From: Candidatus Nitrospira allomarina
GTDB lineage: Bacteria; Nitrospirota; Nitrospiria; Nitrospirales; UBA8639
Direction: 5' to 3'
Length of the DNA: 64,000 nucleotides
NCBI RefSeq assembly: GCF_032050975.1
Contig: NZ_CP116967.1
Coordinates: 744,001-808,000, forward strand
This document shows positions 1-8,515 of the stretch, piece by piece; positions within the stretch are counted from its first letter, which is position 1, and each line of letters begins with the position of its first letter. The notes under the pieces are model-generated. The model was not told the DNA's origin. It worked only from the letters and a program-made list of their open reading frames with translations, and ran no database searches. The translations under genes were made by a program, and so were the position numbers.

Positions 1-292
1 TCATATAAGGATATATGACACTAATGCGTCGGCTTGTTTAGCAAGAACGACAAAAGTCCTTGGCTTGCAGAGCAGGAGGCAAACCAGAACCGCAGAAGAT
101 GGCCAATCATAATATAAAGCTTACCCTGCACTATATCATCAAAATTTGGCCATCCTTACTCAAGATGACTTCCCTTCAGAACAATATCCGCAGGTATTTC
201 TATTGGGTCTAAGCTACCTTTATTTTATCCCTCTATAATGTGAATATTTTGAATTGGGTTTAACGACAAATCTAGTAAATTTTTTAAAGGCC

Positions 293-601
293 ATGGCAAT
301 GATTGTATGCAGATATTTTTCCAATGTTTACCCTGTCGAAACACTCCGAAACCTTTTATTTAAAGTATCCAATCCAAGCGAACTAAATGATCCCTTCGAA
401 AACTCTGCATATTTCAGAAAACCTGAAGAGAAAGAATGGGAATATTATCTTAAGCAAGATTCAACTATTGAGGAATATTACATTTTTGCACATCGCCAAT
501 TTGGGATAACCAAGGAGGAATTTCTGGAGAAATGGGAAGGCAGTGTTAGGCAAAATGTTCAGACGGGTCTCATGCAAACTGATGAGGCATCATGGATTTG
601 A
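293..601 (+). pseudogene. Truncated DUF2971-like protein (N-terminal fragment)
   Basis: The reading frame carries an aromatic N-terminus and the motif SNPSELNDPFE, which matches the start of DUF2971 proteins (usually about 250 aa, function unknown, often near defence or mobile genes). Only about 100 residues follow before a stop, and the Trp-rich C-terminal part of the family is absent from all nearby frames, so I read this as a broken remnant. The ATG at 293 (or 299) fits the family start better than the upstream TTG at 254. A structured intergenic repeat begins about 200 bp downstream. An intact short homologue is possible but less likely. Confidence 0.5.
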
Positions 602-798
602 TGAAAGGAAATGATTTTGCGCACATTAAAATTCGTCATGCAAAAATTCATGAAACCAAGTTTGAATTAATTTATGAAACCCAAAATTTCACTTAGATTT
701 TTTAAAAGAATAATTTTTCGAACCCCTTAAACGGCATCCAGTATCTCCCTCCGTGACGCCTTCCGTTCGGCCTTCGGGTCGGACGCTCTTTAGGTTGG

Positions 799-939
799 CG
801 GGCCTTGTTTGAGCGGAGCGAGTTGGTCCGCTCTTCAATTCTGCGTCAGACCACTCCAATGTGGCCGGACGGGGCGTCAATGGTTTTCCCTACTTTTGCC
901 AAAACAAAAGTAGGTCGCCTGCCGGGGCGAAATCCGGCA
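799..939. repeat. Structured intergenic repeat, copy A (three hairpins)
   Basis: This copy contains three consecutive stems: CGGGCC (799-804) with GGTCCG (825-830); CCTACTTTTG (889-898) with CAAAAGTAGG (905-914), a perfect 10-bp stem with a 6-nt loop; and TGCCGG (920-925) with CCGGCA (934-939). A second copy lies at 55807-55948. Stem sequences differ between copies but pairing is kept. The small ORFs across it are artefacts of the repeat. Confidence 0.75.
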
Positions 940-1029
940 CCACCAATTATTGATTGGACATTATGGTTGTGAATACACAAGAAGGATTCCCGAAAACAAC
1001 CGGGAATGATGAAGTACAGAAAATAATTT

Positions 1030-1956
1030 CTAGAGGCCCTTGCGATCTTCTCGTGGAATAGCCAACTTGGCATCTAGAAAATCCTGGTGACTAAGATCCA
1101 TGCCTTTCGCAATAATTCGAATTTCCTCAATTTCCTCAAACGAGGTCTGATCGGCCGCATTGGCCACTTCAAATAAACAATGGAGAAATTCTTTCCGCTC
1201 AGTCCTCGTCGTTAATTCCTTAAAACGTTTCACCAATCGTACGCTATCCAACCCTCGAAAAATCCGGTGATGACTGATTTCCGCCACCAGTTGTGCCTGT
1301 TCGTCTGTTAATGCCCAGTGACGTTTAAGTACGGCACTCATGGCCGTGGTTTCTACTGAATCCACCACATGATCAACGCCGGCTACTCGTGCCATCAATC
1401 CTGCCGCAAGGCACAGCTTGCGAATCTCGGCATCAGGGAGATCAAAGGTGATGCCCCGATCTCGTAATTCCATAGTGACCTGGAAATAAATGGTGTTTTT
1501 AATGAAATCTTCCAATCGACTTTCACGATCATGCTCGTCGGTATAACGCTGCCCCCGCAGATTCAGTATTTGCCGAAATGGTCGTCGAAGATGTTCTAAA
1601 AATCCGCTACTCCCCTCCTCAAGATCGGCTTTAAGTTGTTGGACCACTTCTGTCTGTTGATCTCCACCTGAGGTTTCTGAGGTCAGAAGCTTTCCAATCG
1701 TCGTTACAGCCAGGGCTTTATCCTCTGCTGATCCCATACGTCCTAGCACACGATGTAAAAGACGTTGCCGTTCTTCCTCGCTCACCGGCGAAACCATATA
1801 CAGCTCTAATTCCATCCATTCCTCTCCGGAAATCTCCGGCAATTGAAACAAGAGTTCTTTTAACCCGTTCACTTCGGTGGACGACAGCTTCCCGTCAGCC
1901 CATGCGGCACCGATCAAAAGTTTACCAAGTTCAAGAATAAAGCTTTTATCGACCAT
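1030..1956 (-). CDS. TerB-like (tellurite resistance B family) protein with two helical domains
   Basis: A 308-aa soluble protein without signal peptide. The N-terminal part (about residues 8-90, AAWADGKLSSTEVNGLKELL) and the C-terminal part (about 170-295, with AGVDHVVDSVETTAMSAVL and ANAADQTSFEEIEEIRIIA) both look like TerB-type helical bundles, in which acidic residues after the AD/AxAD motif may bind metal. TerB-like domains occur in stress and envelope-linked systems; the exact role here is unknown. The neighbour on the same strand is a CBS-pair protein about 190 bp upstream, too far to assume one operon. The ATG at 1956 follows a purine-rich AAAGGGAGG-like site on the minus strand. Confidence 0.75.
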   Translation of the reverse strand: MVDKSFILELGKLLIGAAWADGKLSSTEVNGLKELLFQLPEISGEEWMELELYMVSPVSEEERQRLLHRVLGRMGSAEDKALAVTTIGKLLTSETSGGDQQTEVVQQLKADLEEGSSGFLEHLRRPFRQILNLRGQRYTDEHDRESRLEDFIKNTIYFQVTMELRDRGITFDLPDAEIRKLCLAAGLMARVAGVDHVVDSVETTAMSAVLKRHWALTDEQAQLVAEISHHRIFRGLDSVRLVKRFKELTTRTERKEFLHCLFEVANAADQTSFEEIEEIRIIAKGMDLSHQDFLDAKLAIPREDRKGL

Positions 1957-2150
1957 CCCTGTCCTCCCTTTCTGTAGACTCTAGGCATAGCATACCTGTA
2001 ATTCACCAGGCTCGCCTGCCTCGTCACCGACATGCATGATGTGGGAAATTCCAGAGTCAGTATACCGAAGGGAATCCTGAGGCTAAAGAACCCGGTGAAA
2101 TGAGGAACAAGAAGCATCCCCGACACCGAACGGAACCGGCGCGAAGATAC

Positions 2151-2597
2151 TTATGAATCACCAATGAAACCAAGGGAATCCAGAATTGCTCTCAACACAT
2201 CTTTCCACGTGACAATCCCCAGAACCTCACCACCAACAGTCGTGATGGGGAGGCAAGAGACCCCTCGGGCTAACATCAGTTCGGCCGCTTCCTGCAAAGA
2301 GCAGGATGAACGAACCGTCACCGGATGATGCGACATAATTTGATGGACACGTTTATTGAGGGTCGCCCGATCACGGGTGGTTTCCGACATCGTTCCGACA
2401 AACGGACTGACGGCTTTCAACATATCCCGGTCGGAAATAATGCCCACTAGTCTGTCATTGTCCACGACGAGTAGATGATGAAATGGGACTTTCTTGAAAA
2501 TATCCTTGACCACCTCAAGTGAATCATCCATCTCAACGGTCACAACCCTGGTCGTCATAATTCTGCCGATTACCCTGGTTCTCGTCTCTGACTCCAC
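2151..2597 (-). CDS. CBS-domain pair protein
   Basis: A 148-aa protein made almost wholly of two CBS repeats (about residues 10-70 and 85-145). Typical CBS features are visible: IMTTRVVTVEMDDSLEVV and LVGIISDRDML in the first repeat, and IMSHHPVTVRSSCSLQEA followed by GIVTWKDVLRAIL in the second. Such stand-alone pairs bind adenine nucleotides and act as energy or redox sensors for partner proteins; the partner cannot be told from sequence. It is transcribed on the minus strand with an AGGTCCTC-rich region just upstream of the ATG. Confidence 0.88.
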   Translation of the reverse strand: MESETRTRVIGRIMTTRVVTVEMDDSLEVVKDIFKKVPFHHLLVVDNDRLVGIISDRDMLKAVSPFVGTMSETTRDRATLNKRVHQIMSHHPVTVRSSCSLQEAAELMLARGVSCLPITTVGGEVLGIVTWKDVLRAILDSLGFIGDS

Positions 2598-3011
2598 CTT
2601 ACGAGGTCCTCATGGTATAGGGTGACTGAAATCAGTCCTTTCCACAAAACTTGGTCGTCAGCTCTATAGCCGTCACTTTTCCTTTTCGGCATCCTAGAAA
2701 TAAAAGTTTACAGGGGCCTTTTTTACTTCATCTCATCAACATTGCAATGGACGAGGGGTGTCAATCATGCGGAAAGCCCTTCTGTCCGCAGGATTCCACA
2801 GAGCCATCCTGGGAAAAATCCCGCGATAGGACTGCGATTACCTACCTCACCAGTTACACAAATTCAGCAATCGCACACTAGACTCATTGCCCTGTTTATC
2901 TCAGGAAGAGGCCATTCCTGGCTCTGGTCTCCTTCCCACCGTACGTCAGATCATCTTTTGCGGATTCACGGGATCTTTGCACATCTCGCCCGGCGGAGTT
3001 GAACAAAATAT
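2598..3011. other. Intergenic region without a convincing gene
   Basis: This 414-bp stretch lies upstream of the CBS gene and downstream of the first response regulator. Short plus-strand frames exist, but they lack ribosome binding sites and family similarity. It probably contains the promoter of the CBS gene. Confidence 0.4.
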
Positions 3012-3398
3012 TCATGTCGATGAATGGGGCAGGGTACTCAGCAGTTCTTTCACAAGGCTCAGCAGATCATTCGGGAGAAAGGGTTTAGAGAGTGTGCGGG
3101 TTGCACCAAACTCAGCCGCCTCCACCAAAAATCCCAAATCACGGCTCTCACCTCCCGACATGGCAATCATTAATGGAGGAGAAGGCGTCCCAGCAAGTAC
3201 ACGTATCACTTCCAGACCATCCATTTCGGGCATGAGCACATCCGTTATGACCAGATCAACGGGACTCTCATGATAGAGCCTTAATCCCAGTCGGCCATCG
3301 GAGGCAGTCCGAACATCATAGCCCTCCATCACCAACCGATCTCGCAATGCTGAACATAATCCGGGGTCATCGTCTAAGAGTAAAATTGTCGCTTTCAC
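3012..3398 (-). CDS. Single-domain response regulator (CheY-like receiver)
   Basis: A 128-aa stand-alone receiver domain. The acidic pocket LLLDDDP is at residues 6-12, the phospho-acceptor Asp is in DLVITDVLMPEMDG (about residue 53), and the conserved Lys is in LSKPF near residue 105. No output domain follows, so it probably acts through protein contacts in a phosphorelay. A second receiver gene lies 120 bp upstream on the same strand. No histidine kinase is encoded nearby, so the cognate kinase is elsewhere. Confidence 0.88.
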   Translation of the reverse strand: MKATILLLDDDPGLCSALRDRLVMEGYDVRTASDGRLGLRLYHESPVDLVITDVLMPEMDGLEVIRVLAGTPSPPLMIAMSGGESRDLGFLVEAAEFGATRTLSKPFLPNDLLSLVKELLSTLPHSST

Positions 3399-3517
3399 AT
3401 ATCCACCTCACCAGGATCTCGATACCGTTCCTCCCGACACAACTTTGCATATTTTTCGTGGGTGTTGTCGGATTTCACGGTCAAGCATTTATTTCCTCAA
3501 AAAAGGGCTTGAGAAGC

Positions 3518-3889
3518 CTATTGTTTGCCTGCCCGGGACACCAACGTCAGAAGCTCCTGAAAATCGAACGGTTTTGACAGAAGAGCAAAAGCCCCTGCTT
3601 GCTTTGCTTCCTTTTCAATTTCCTTTGTCATATTACCACTCACGAGTATGACTCGCACATCCTGTCCCTTCACCCGGTAGGACAAGGCTTTGAGAAAATC
3701 GAGCCCATTGATAACGGGCATATGATAATCTGATATGATGATATCCACATCAAGGCCTCCATCCAACAAGACCAGGGCCTCCCGACCATCCTCGGCTTCC
3801 TTAGCTGTAAAGCCGTGACTCTCCAAATACAGACGCATGGCCTGCCTGTAAGGCCGGTCGTCTTCAATTAATAGAATTGGTTTTTTCAT
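3518..3889 (-). CDS. Single-domain response regulator (CheY-like receiver)
   Basis: A receiver domain of about 123 aa: acidic pocket LLIEDDR, phospho-acceptor Asp in DIIISDYHMPVINGLDF, and conserved Lys in LLSKPFDF. The ATG at 3889 places the first beta strand at the N-terminus as usual. An upstream in-frame ATG at 3970 would add 27 residues unlike any receiver, so I reject it. It is only moderately similar to the neighbouring receiver, so this is not a recent duplication. No effector domain is present. Confidence 0.85.
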   Translation of the reverse strand: MKKPILLIEDDRPYRQAMRLYLESHGFTAKEAEDGREALVLLDGGLDVDIIISDYHMPVINGLDFLKALSYRVKGQDVRVILVSGNMTKEIEKEAKQAGAFALLSKPFDFQELLTLVSRAGKQ

Positions 3890-4358
3890 ATGATACGCCC
3901 ATGGAATAGCCACATAGGTGTTGGGGAGCGCTCCTTGGCCTGCGACCTCGTCTATTGTTCCCAGGTTCATGAATTGCTAGCTGATAAAGAGGTTATCAAT
4001 CAATTAGTCCCTGCTCCGCCCAACTTCCTATATAAGCAAAAGTATTGCCAAGCTTTTCCTGCATAGCAATCAGTAAATTATTTGGAGTAACACCTTGAAA
4101 TTAAAAGCAAAATTTTCTTAGCGCTCTGCCCGTTACCCATGAGGAGTGAGCAAATTCCCAATTCAGTTATCTAAATGGATAAGGGGCGTATCCCTTGTGA
4201 TGCTTGTAGAACAACGCATTTAGAAGATGCTCTCCTAAGGAAATATTTTTCATGCTCCCTGTACTTCATAGGTTTTTTCAGGAAAGGAGAGGACGTGTCT
4301 ATCAACAATGAGACGGGGGCACAATCTCTTCGCCCAAAGAAACTTTAAAGGGGTTCTT
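3890..4358. other. Intergenic region without a convincing gene
   Basis: About 470 bp between the minus-strand receiver gene and the plus-strand oxygenase block. It is AT-rich in the middle and probably holds divergent promoters. No RNA gene or repeat was recognised. Confidence 0.4.
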
Positions 4359-4469
4359 ATGCCGAACATGCCTCTCATTTCTCATTTGATACCCTATGAG
4401 AAAATTGCTAAAAGAAGTCTCCAAGTTCTCTGCATACAATCCTTATTTTTGATTGCCCTTGAAGCATGA
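4359..4469 (+). CDS. Possible 36-aa ORF overlapping the oxygenase start
   Basis: An ATG at 4359 follows an AAAGGGG ribosome-binding-like site and opens a 36-codon frame. Its TGA overlaps the ATG of the next gene (ATGA at 4466-4469), which itself has only a weak ribosome binding site. That arrangement suggests translational coupling. The peptide has a hydrophobic C-terminal half and no recognisable family. It could be chance. Confidence 0.3.
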   Translation: MPNMPLISHLIPYEKIAKRSLQVLCIQSLFLIALEA

Positions 4470-5116
4470 AAGTCAAATTTTCTCAATTTCATTCTGACCA
4501 ATTTTCGTTTTCCGAAGATCCGGTGTTGATCCTGGAAGATTTTTGGAGTCAGGAAGAACGGAAGGTTGTTCGGGAAGCCATGGCACAATCAAAATGGATT
4601 GCCCTGGCCGATATGCCACCAGTGGCTCAAGCCTTTCCCAATTGCGGAAATTGGCAGAAATCAGACATTGGCCCTTCTGATGCTACTCACTTCATCCAAC
4701 GGGTCGGAATGTCCTGCATTGCCGCCTATGTTGAATCCTTCCCAAACATCAAAAAGCGGCATGTTAATTTTAACTATTATTCGTATGGCGCGGGTGACTG
4801 TCTCCCCACCCATGACGATACCGACGACCTCTATTCCTATGCCGAGGGCCGTCGACCGCCAACTCGGCGTCTCGCCTTGGTCACCTATTTCCACGAGGAG
4901 TGGCATCCGGACTGGGGAGGGGAACTTATCTTGTATGGTCCTCCCACGAACTCTAAAAAGAATACGTCATTACAGGTGACACATTGCATCCCTCCATTGC
5001 CGGGATCTCTGGTCATTTTCGTCGTGCCTCGCCAACATCGGGTCTGCCGGGTGGACGTTCTTGCCGGAAACCATAAACGCCTTTCTATCGCCGGATGGTT
5101 CATGACAGAACATTGA
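4466..5116 (+). CDS. 2OG-Fe(II) oxygenase family protein
   Basis: A 216-aa protein with the double-stranded beta-helix signature of 2-oxoglutarate/Fe(II) dioxygenases. The metal-binding HxD is HDD in THDDTDDLYSY (about residue 117), WGGELILY forms the next core strand, and the distal His and 2OG-binding Arg fit PRQHRVCRVD and KRLSIAGWF near the C-terminus. The family hydroxylates prolyl or other residues or small molecules; the substrate is not predictable. The ATG at 4466 overlaps the stop of a possible short upstream ORF. A second, unlike oxygenase gene follows 430 bp later. Confidence 0.82.
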   Translation: MKVKFSQFHSDQFSFSEDPVLILEDFWSQEERKVVREAMAQSKWIALADMPPVAQAFPNCGNWQKSDIGPSDATHFIQRVGMSCIAAYVESFPNIKKRHVNFNYYSYGAGDCLPTHDDTDDLYSYAEGRRPPTRRLALVTYFHEEWHPDWGGELILYGPPTNSKKNTSLQVTHCIPPLPGSLVIFVVPRQHRVCRVDVLAGNHKRLSIAGWFMTEH

Positions 5117-5547
5117 AATACCTCACACCACCTAAACATTGTTCAGTCCTATCACTTCTACTCCGGAAGAGATCCCACTTCCTTAGGCTGTGATGCAGCA
5201 GAGCCTTCCAAGCTTGGAGTTCCTACCGTGAAGGCTCACAAAGTGCCTCAGATGGGTGAAACGTTGCCGTATCCTAGCGGGCGTTGAGAAACTCAAAATT
5301 CTTCTGAGAGCTTGTCTGGATCAAAAATTGTACGAACCCCTGAGGGAAGCTGGATGTTCAAAAAGGCACGTCTAGCAAGGCCGGAAGGACCACATATATA
5401 AGCATGGGAATCTGAGGACTGGCCACACAGTCCACTTGGGGATTACAATCGTATACGGTTCATTGGGCAAGAGAGATTGGAAATACTGCTTGCTATTTCA
5501 AACTTTCGCCGGCGGCGTCAGTAATTTGAATTTTAAGGAGATGGGCA
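5117..5547. other. Intergenic region with a partial MITE-like repeat end
   Basis: A 431-bp gap. Positions about 5350-5390 (GGATGTTCAAAAAGG followed by AGCAAGGCCG) resemble the left end of the MITE-like element at 62704-62824, so a decayed copy probably lies here. The last bases hold the AAGGAG ribosome binding site of the next gene (5535-5540). Confidence 0.4.
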
Positions 5548-6117
5548 ATGGATAAGGTATCGGATTATATTTTTGTGACCAACGTGATTCCTCAACATAT
5601 TTGCCAAGACGTTCTTGAGGAAATTAAAAACAAAGAGTGGAAGCCCCATACCTGGTATAACTATTCAGCCAATAATTTTAAATCCGAGCCTGAGAAAGAA
5701 TTAGATACCCTTAATACCACCCAAGCCCTACAGGATAAGTTAGCCCCGTTTATTTGCCAATCCGTCGAAGAATATATGATGAAGTTTGCGAAACAAGAAG
5801 ATGAACGCATTAAAAGTTTTATCCAAACCTTCACCCCCATACGGTTTAACCGGTACCGCACTGGGACCATGATGAGGAAACATTACGATCATATTCATTC
5901 CATTTTTGACGGGAAATATAAAGGCATTCCCATCTTGTCCTTATTAGGGGTGCTGAACGAGGGCTATGAAGGGGGCGAATTTTTATTCTCTTCCGACTAC
6001 GAGGTAAAACTTAAAGCCGGAGATATGCTCGTCTTTCCCTCGAACTTTATGTATCCACATGAAGTCAAAGAAGTCACGAAAGGGGAACGATACACGTTTG
6101 TGGGTTGGGCATTTTAA
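5548..6117 (+). CDS. 2OG-Fe(II) oxygenase family protein
   Basis: A 189-aa protein with the full 2OG-Fe(II) dioxygenase signature: HxD in MRKHYDHIHS, the core strand EGGEFLFSSDYEVKLKAGD, the distal His in FMYPHEV and the 2OG-binding Arg in GERYTFVGWAF. It resembles the PKHD/prolyl-hydroxylase-like group. A strong AAGGAG site sits 7 nt before the ATG at 5548. The following SDR gene begins 60 nt after the stop, so the two may be co-transcribed. Similarity to the oxygenase upstream is limited to the fold, so the pair is not a recent duplication. The substrate is unknown. Confidence 0.85.
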   Translation: MDKVSDYIFVTNVIPQHICQDVLEEIKNKEWKPHTWYNYSANNFKSEPEKELDTLNTTQALQDKLAPFICQSVEEYMMKFAKQEDERIKSFIQTFTPIRFNRYRTGTMMRKHYDHIHSIFDGKYKGIPILSLLGVLNEGYEGGEFLFSSDYEVKLKAGDMLVFPSNFMYPHEVKEVTKGERYTFVGWAF

Positions 6118-6176
6118 ATTGTGTGACTTCGGGAGATCGCAACACTCATGATTTATCCTATGGCCTCAAAAACTCG

Positions 6177-7016
6177 ATGCGGATGACCCATTCCACGCTC
6201 CTCTTCGGCGCGACCTCCATTCTTGGGTTCAACCTGGCCAGATTATTTCCGGAAACCATTCTGCCGTTTATCTCCCCGGGCAATTCTTCGAAATCAGTTT
6301 GTGAGTGGCCGGTCCTCCAAATGGAAAATCCAGATTGGGTGGAACACACCTTGGCTCAGTATCAACCGAAGGTCCTGTTGTATTGCCATGCGGTGTGTGA
6401 TGTGCCGAAGTGTGAAGCCGACCCCGCTTGGGCGCATGAGATCAACGTCCAACATCTCGATCGTGTGGTAGAGAAACTACCAGCCCAAATCCGATTGGTG
6501 TATGTGTCTTCTGATCATGTCTTTGGTGGGGATGGGGAATACAATGAATATTCTCCCCCGTGTCCCATTAGTGTGTATGGCCAGACCCGTGTCAACGCAG
6601 AAAAGCTGGTCTTGAATCGACAAGGGTCGCTGGTCATTCGGACGGGTCTGGCGATTGGCCCTTCACCGAACGGGCGCACAGGGCATTTGGATTGGCTTCG
6701 TTACCGCACTCAACAACATCTTCCCATTACTATTGTTGAAGATGAATCTCGCTCCGTTGTGTGGGTGACGGATCTGGCCAGACGCGTCATGAAATTCGCA
6801 CAAAGCACTGAGACAGGCATCCGGCATATCTCCGCCACTCGGGCTGTATCGAGAGTGGAATTGGCCAAGCATCTGATGTCGATTTTGGGAGAACCTCCTA
6901 CTTTCCGTTGTGAGAGCCGTCATCAACGGCCGTCCCCCCATTTGGGCCGGGTGGAATTAACCAGCGCCTATGCCGATAGCCTTTCTTGGCCCTTGGCAAG
7001 CGTCCTGGATGGATGA
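6177..7016 (+). CDS. NAD(P)-dependent sugar reductase-like SDR (RmlD/dTDP-4-dehydrorhamnose reductase family)
   Basis: A protein of about 279 aa with an extended-SDR Rossmann start (GATSILG at residues 11-17), an SSDHVFGG strand carrying the catalytic Ser and an RmlD-like C-terminal region. The active-site segment reads YGQTR: Tyr134 is present but the catalytic Lys is Arg138. Family members reduce dTDP-4-keto-rhamnose or related nucleotide sugars. No other rhamnose genes (rmlABC) are nearby, so that substrate is not supported. The ATG at 6177 (or 6183) fits the fold; a TTG at 6105 would overlap the upstream oxygenase. Confidence 0.75.
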   Translation: MRMTHSTLLFGATSILGFNLARLFPETILPFISPGNSSKSVCEWPVLQMENPDWVEHTLAQYQPKVLLYCHAVCDVPKCEADPAWAHEINVQHLDRVVEKLPAQIRLVYVSSDHVFGGDGEYNEYSPPCPISVYGQTRVNAEKLVLNRQGSLVIRTGLAIGPSPNGRTGHLDWLRYRTQQHLPITIVEDESRSVVWVTDLARRVMKFAQSTETGIRHISATRAVSRVELAKHLMSILGEPPTFRCESRHQRPSPHLGRVELTSAYADSLSWPLASVLDG

Positions 7017-7086
7017 ACAATCTACAAAAATATAAAAATAAATTGATTTCGTAAAAGAGTATTACTCTACACCGAATCGATTCGAA

Positions 7087-7524
7087 ATGATGCGACAGAA
7101 CTTTCTGGCGATGCCAGATTTTTTAAGATTTTTAACTTTTTATGCTATCGTGACTGGGATCTTTTCTCCTCTAGCCTTCTACTATTACTCCGGATTGGTT
7201 TTAGATGGTCCATATGGACAATTCCTGATCGATGGAACAAGATTCCTCTTGCTGCCATTTGGGGCGACTCTTTCTTGGTGCGCCTATCTCTTTCTCACGA
7301 AATCTCCTTTTGCTAGACAACTCTATCTGGGTACTTGGAGCATTTGGCTCTTTTTCATGTGCCTTTTTTCTTTTCTGTATGTCGGGCCTGGAAAAGCTTT
7401 TTTTTCTCCGATTTTTTGGGGAACCATAAGCTTCTCATGTTCCATTATCACGCTGATTGCCTGGTATTTGTTCTGTAAACATTCTGTCATTATCTACTTT
7501 TTACCGCCCGGTCCAAAAAAATGA
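7087..7524 (+). CDS. Hypothetical membrane protein, four predicted TM helices
   Basis: A 145-aa hydrophobic protein with four likely membrane spans (about residues 12-34, 48-68, 79-100 and 108-132) and short polar loops. No conserved motif or family was recognised. It lies 70 bp after the SDR gene on the same strand but the gap is AT-rich, so it may have its own promoter. The ATG at 7087 has no strong ribosome binding site. Confidence 0.6.
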   Translation: MMRQNFLAMPDFLRFLTFYAIVTGIFSPLAFYYYSGLVLDGPYGQFLIDGTRFLLLPFGATLSWCAYLFLTKSPFARQLYLGTWSIWLFFMCLFSFLYVGPGKAFFSPIFWGTISFSCSIITLIAWYLFCKHSVIIYFLPPGPKK

Positions 7525-7945
7525 CTTGCCAGTAAAAAGAGCGCAGCGCCCCATAACCGTTGCCTTAATCCTTCTAATTAAGTGTCTGGTGGCTGAGGGC
7601 TTGGGTAGAAGTTTAAAAAGGAACAGCAAATATAACGGTCCGAATAATCATACTCAGGAAGCAAAAGGTTCAAAGGTGTAGGCCAACAGTGAACTCAACA
7701 TGATTTGCGACTCCCCAGTCATGCTAATCCCAAAGCAGGCCGTCATCTAGATTTTCTTACAGATTAACCCCGAGACAAGCCAACCGCTCTGGCTTGCTAA
7801 TCAAAAAAATCCGGCCAAAGCACAGATACCTGGATTTTGAAAAATTGAACTGTGGGATTCAACTGCGTTCCGGAATTTTCTTCTGAATTGTGTGGCGGGT
7901 GTACCCAATGCGAGGAGTCTGGACGTTCGATCAATCTGTAACCGG
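7525..7945. other. Intergenic region between convergent genes
   Basis: About 420 bp between the membrane-protein gene and the NUDIX gene, which point toward each other. No gene, RNA or clear repeat was recognised, and short frames here lack support. Confidence 0.4.
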
Positions 7946-8470
7946 CTAGACGGATGAAGAATGGGAGGCTAGAAATACGAGCTGCAACCCGATGATTGTT
8001 TTGGCATCACAAATCGTGCCGTCCTGAATACCGGCCAACGCCTTTTCAAGCGGCCATTCCACCACTTCCAACACTTCGTCGTGGTCCAAATTCTGGCGTC
8101 CTTCCTTCAGATCCGTTCCCCGGTAGATATGGATGACTTCATCCGTAAATCCTGGAGCGGTCCAAATACTGGTGAGCAACTCCAACTGACCGGCCTGATA
8201 GCCAATCTCTTCCTCCAGCTCGCGTGCTGCACAGATGAGCGGGTCTTCCTGGGGATGCAGTTTGCCCGCGGGGATTTCATAAATAAATCCTCCGGCTGCA
8301 TGGCGAAATTGCCGAATGAGAATAACAGTACCGTCACCTTTAATCGGCACGACAGCCGAGGCGCCAGGATGGCGAATGACTTCTAATTGGGTGAATTGCC
8401 CATTGGGCAATTTCACCGTTTCGCGGTTGAGAATTAAGACTTTTCCGGCATAGATATGTTCGATCGACAC
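7946..8470 (-). CDS. NUDIX hydrolase, ADP-ribose pyrophosphatase type
   Basis: A 174-aa protein with a complete Nudix box at residues 69-90 (Gx5Ex7RELxEExG, seen as GKLHPQE then RELEEEIG). The upstream strand VILIRQFRHAAGGFIYEIPAG is typical of the ADP-ribose pyrophosphatase branch (NudF-like), which hydrolyses ADP-ribose to AMP and ribose 5-phosphate using Mg. It lies 45 bp downstream of gcvT on the same strand and may be the last gene of a FIST-FKBP-gcvT-NUDIX transcript. Length is normal. Confidence 0.9.
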   Translation of the reverse strand: MSIEHIYAGKVLILNRETVKLPNGQFTQLEVIRHPGASAVVPIKGDGTVILIRQFRHAAGGFIYEIPAGKLHPQEDPLICAARELEEEIGYQAGQLELLTSIWTAPGFTDEVIHIYRGTDLKEGRQNLDHDEVLEVVEWPLEKALAGIQDGTICDAKTIIGLQLVFLASHSSSV

Positions 8471-8515
8471 AGGAGTTCTCGTTTCAGTCAGATTCAGGAA
8501 TACTACAATAGCATT

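Noticed and set aside
2-112. Open frame entering from the left edge and ending at TAA 110-112
   Set aside because: Only 36 codons are visible and I recognise nothing in them; it could be the end of a gene or chance.
2747-2881. 44-codon frame with a CxxC-like cluster
   Set aside because: No ribosome binding site, no family resemblance, and the composition is like the surrounding intergenic DNA.
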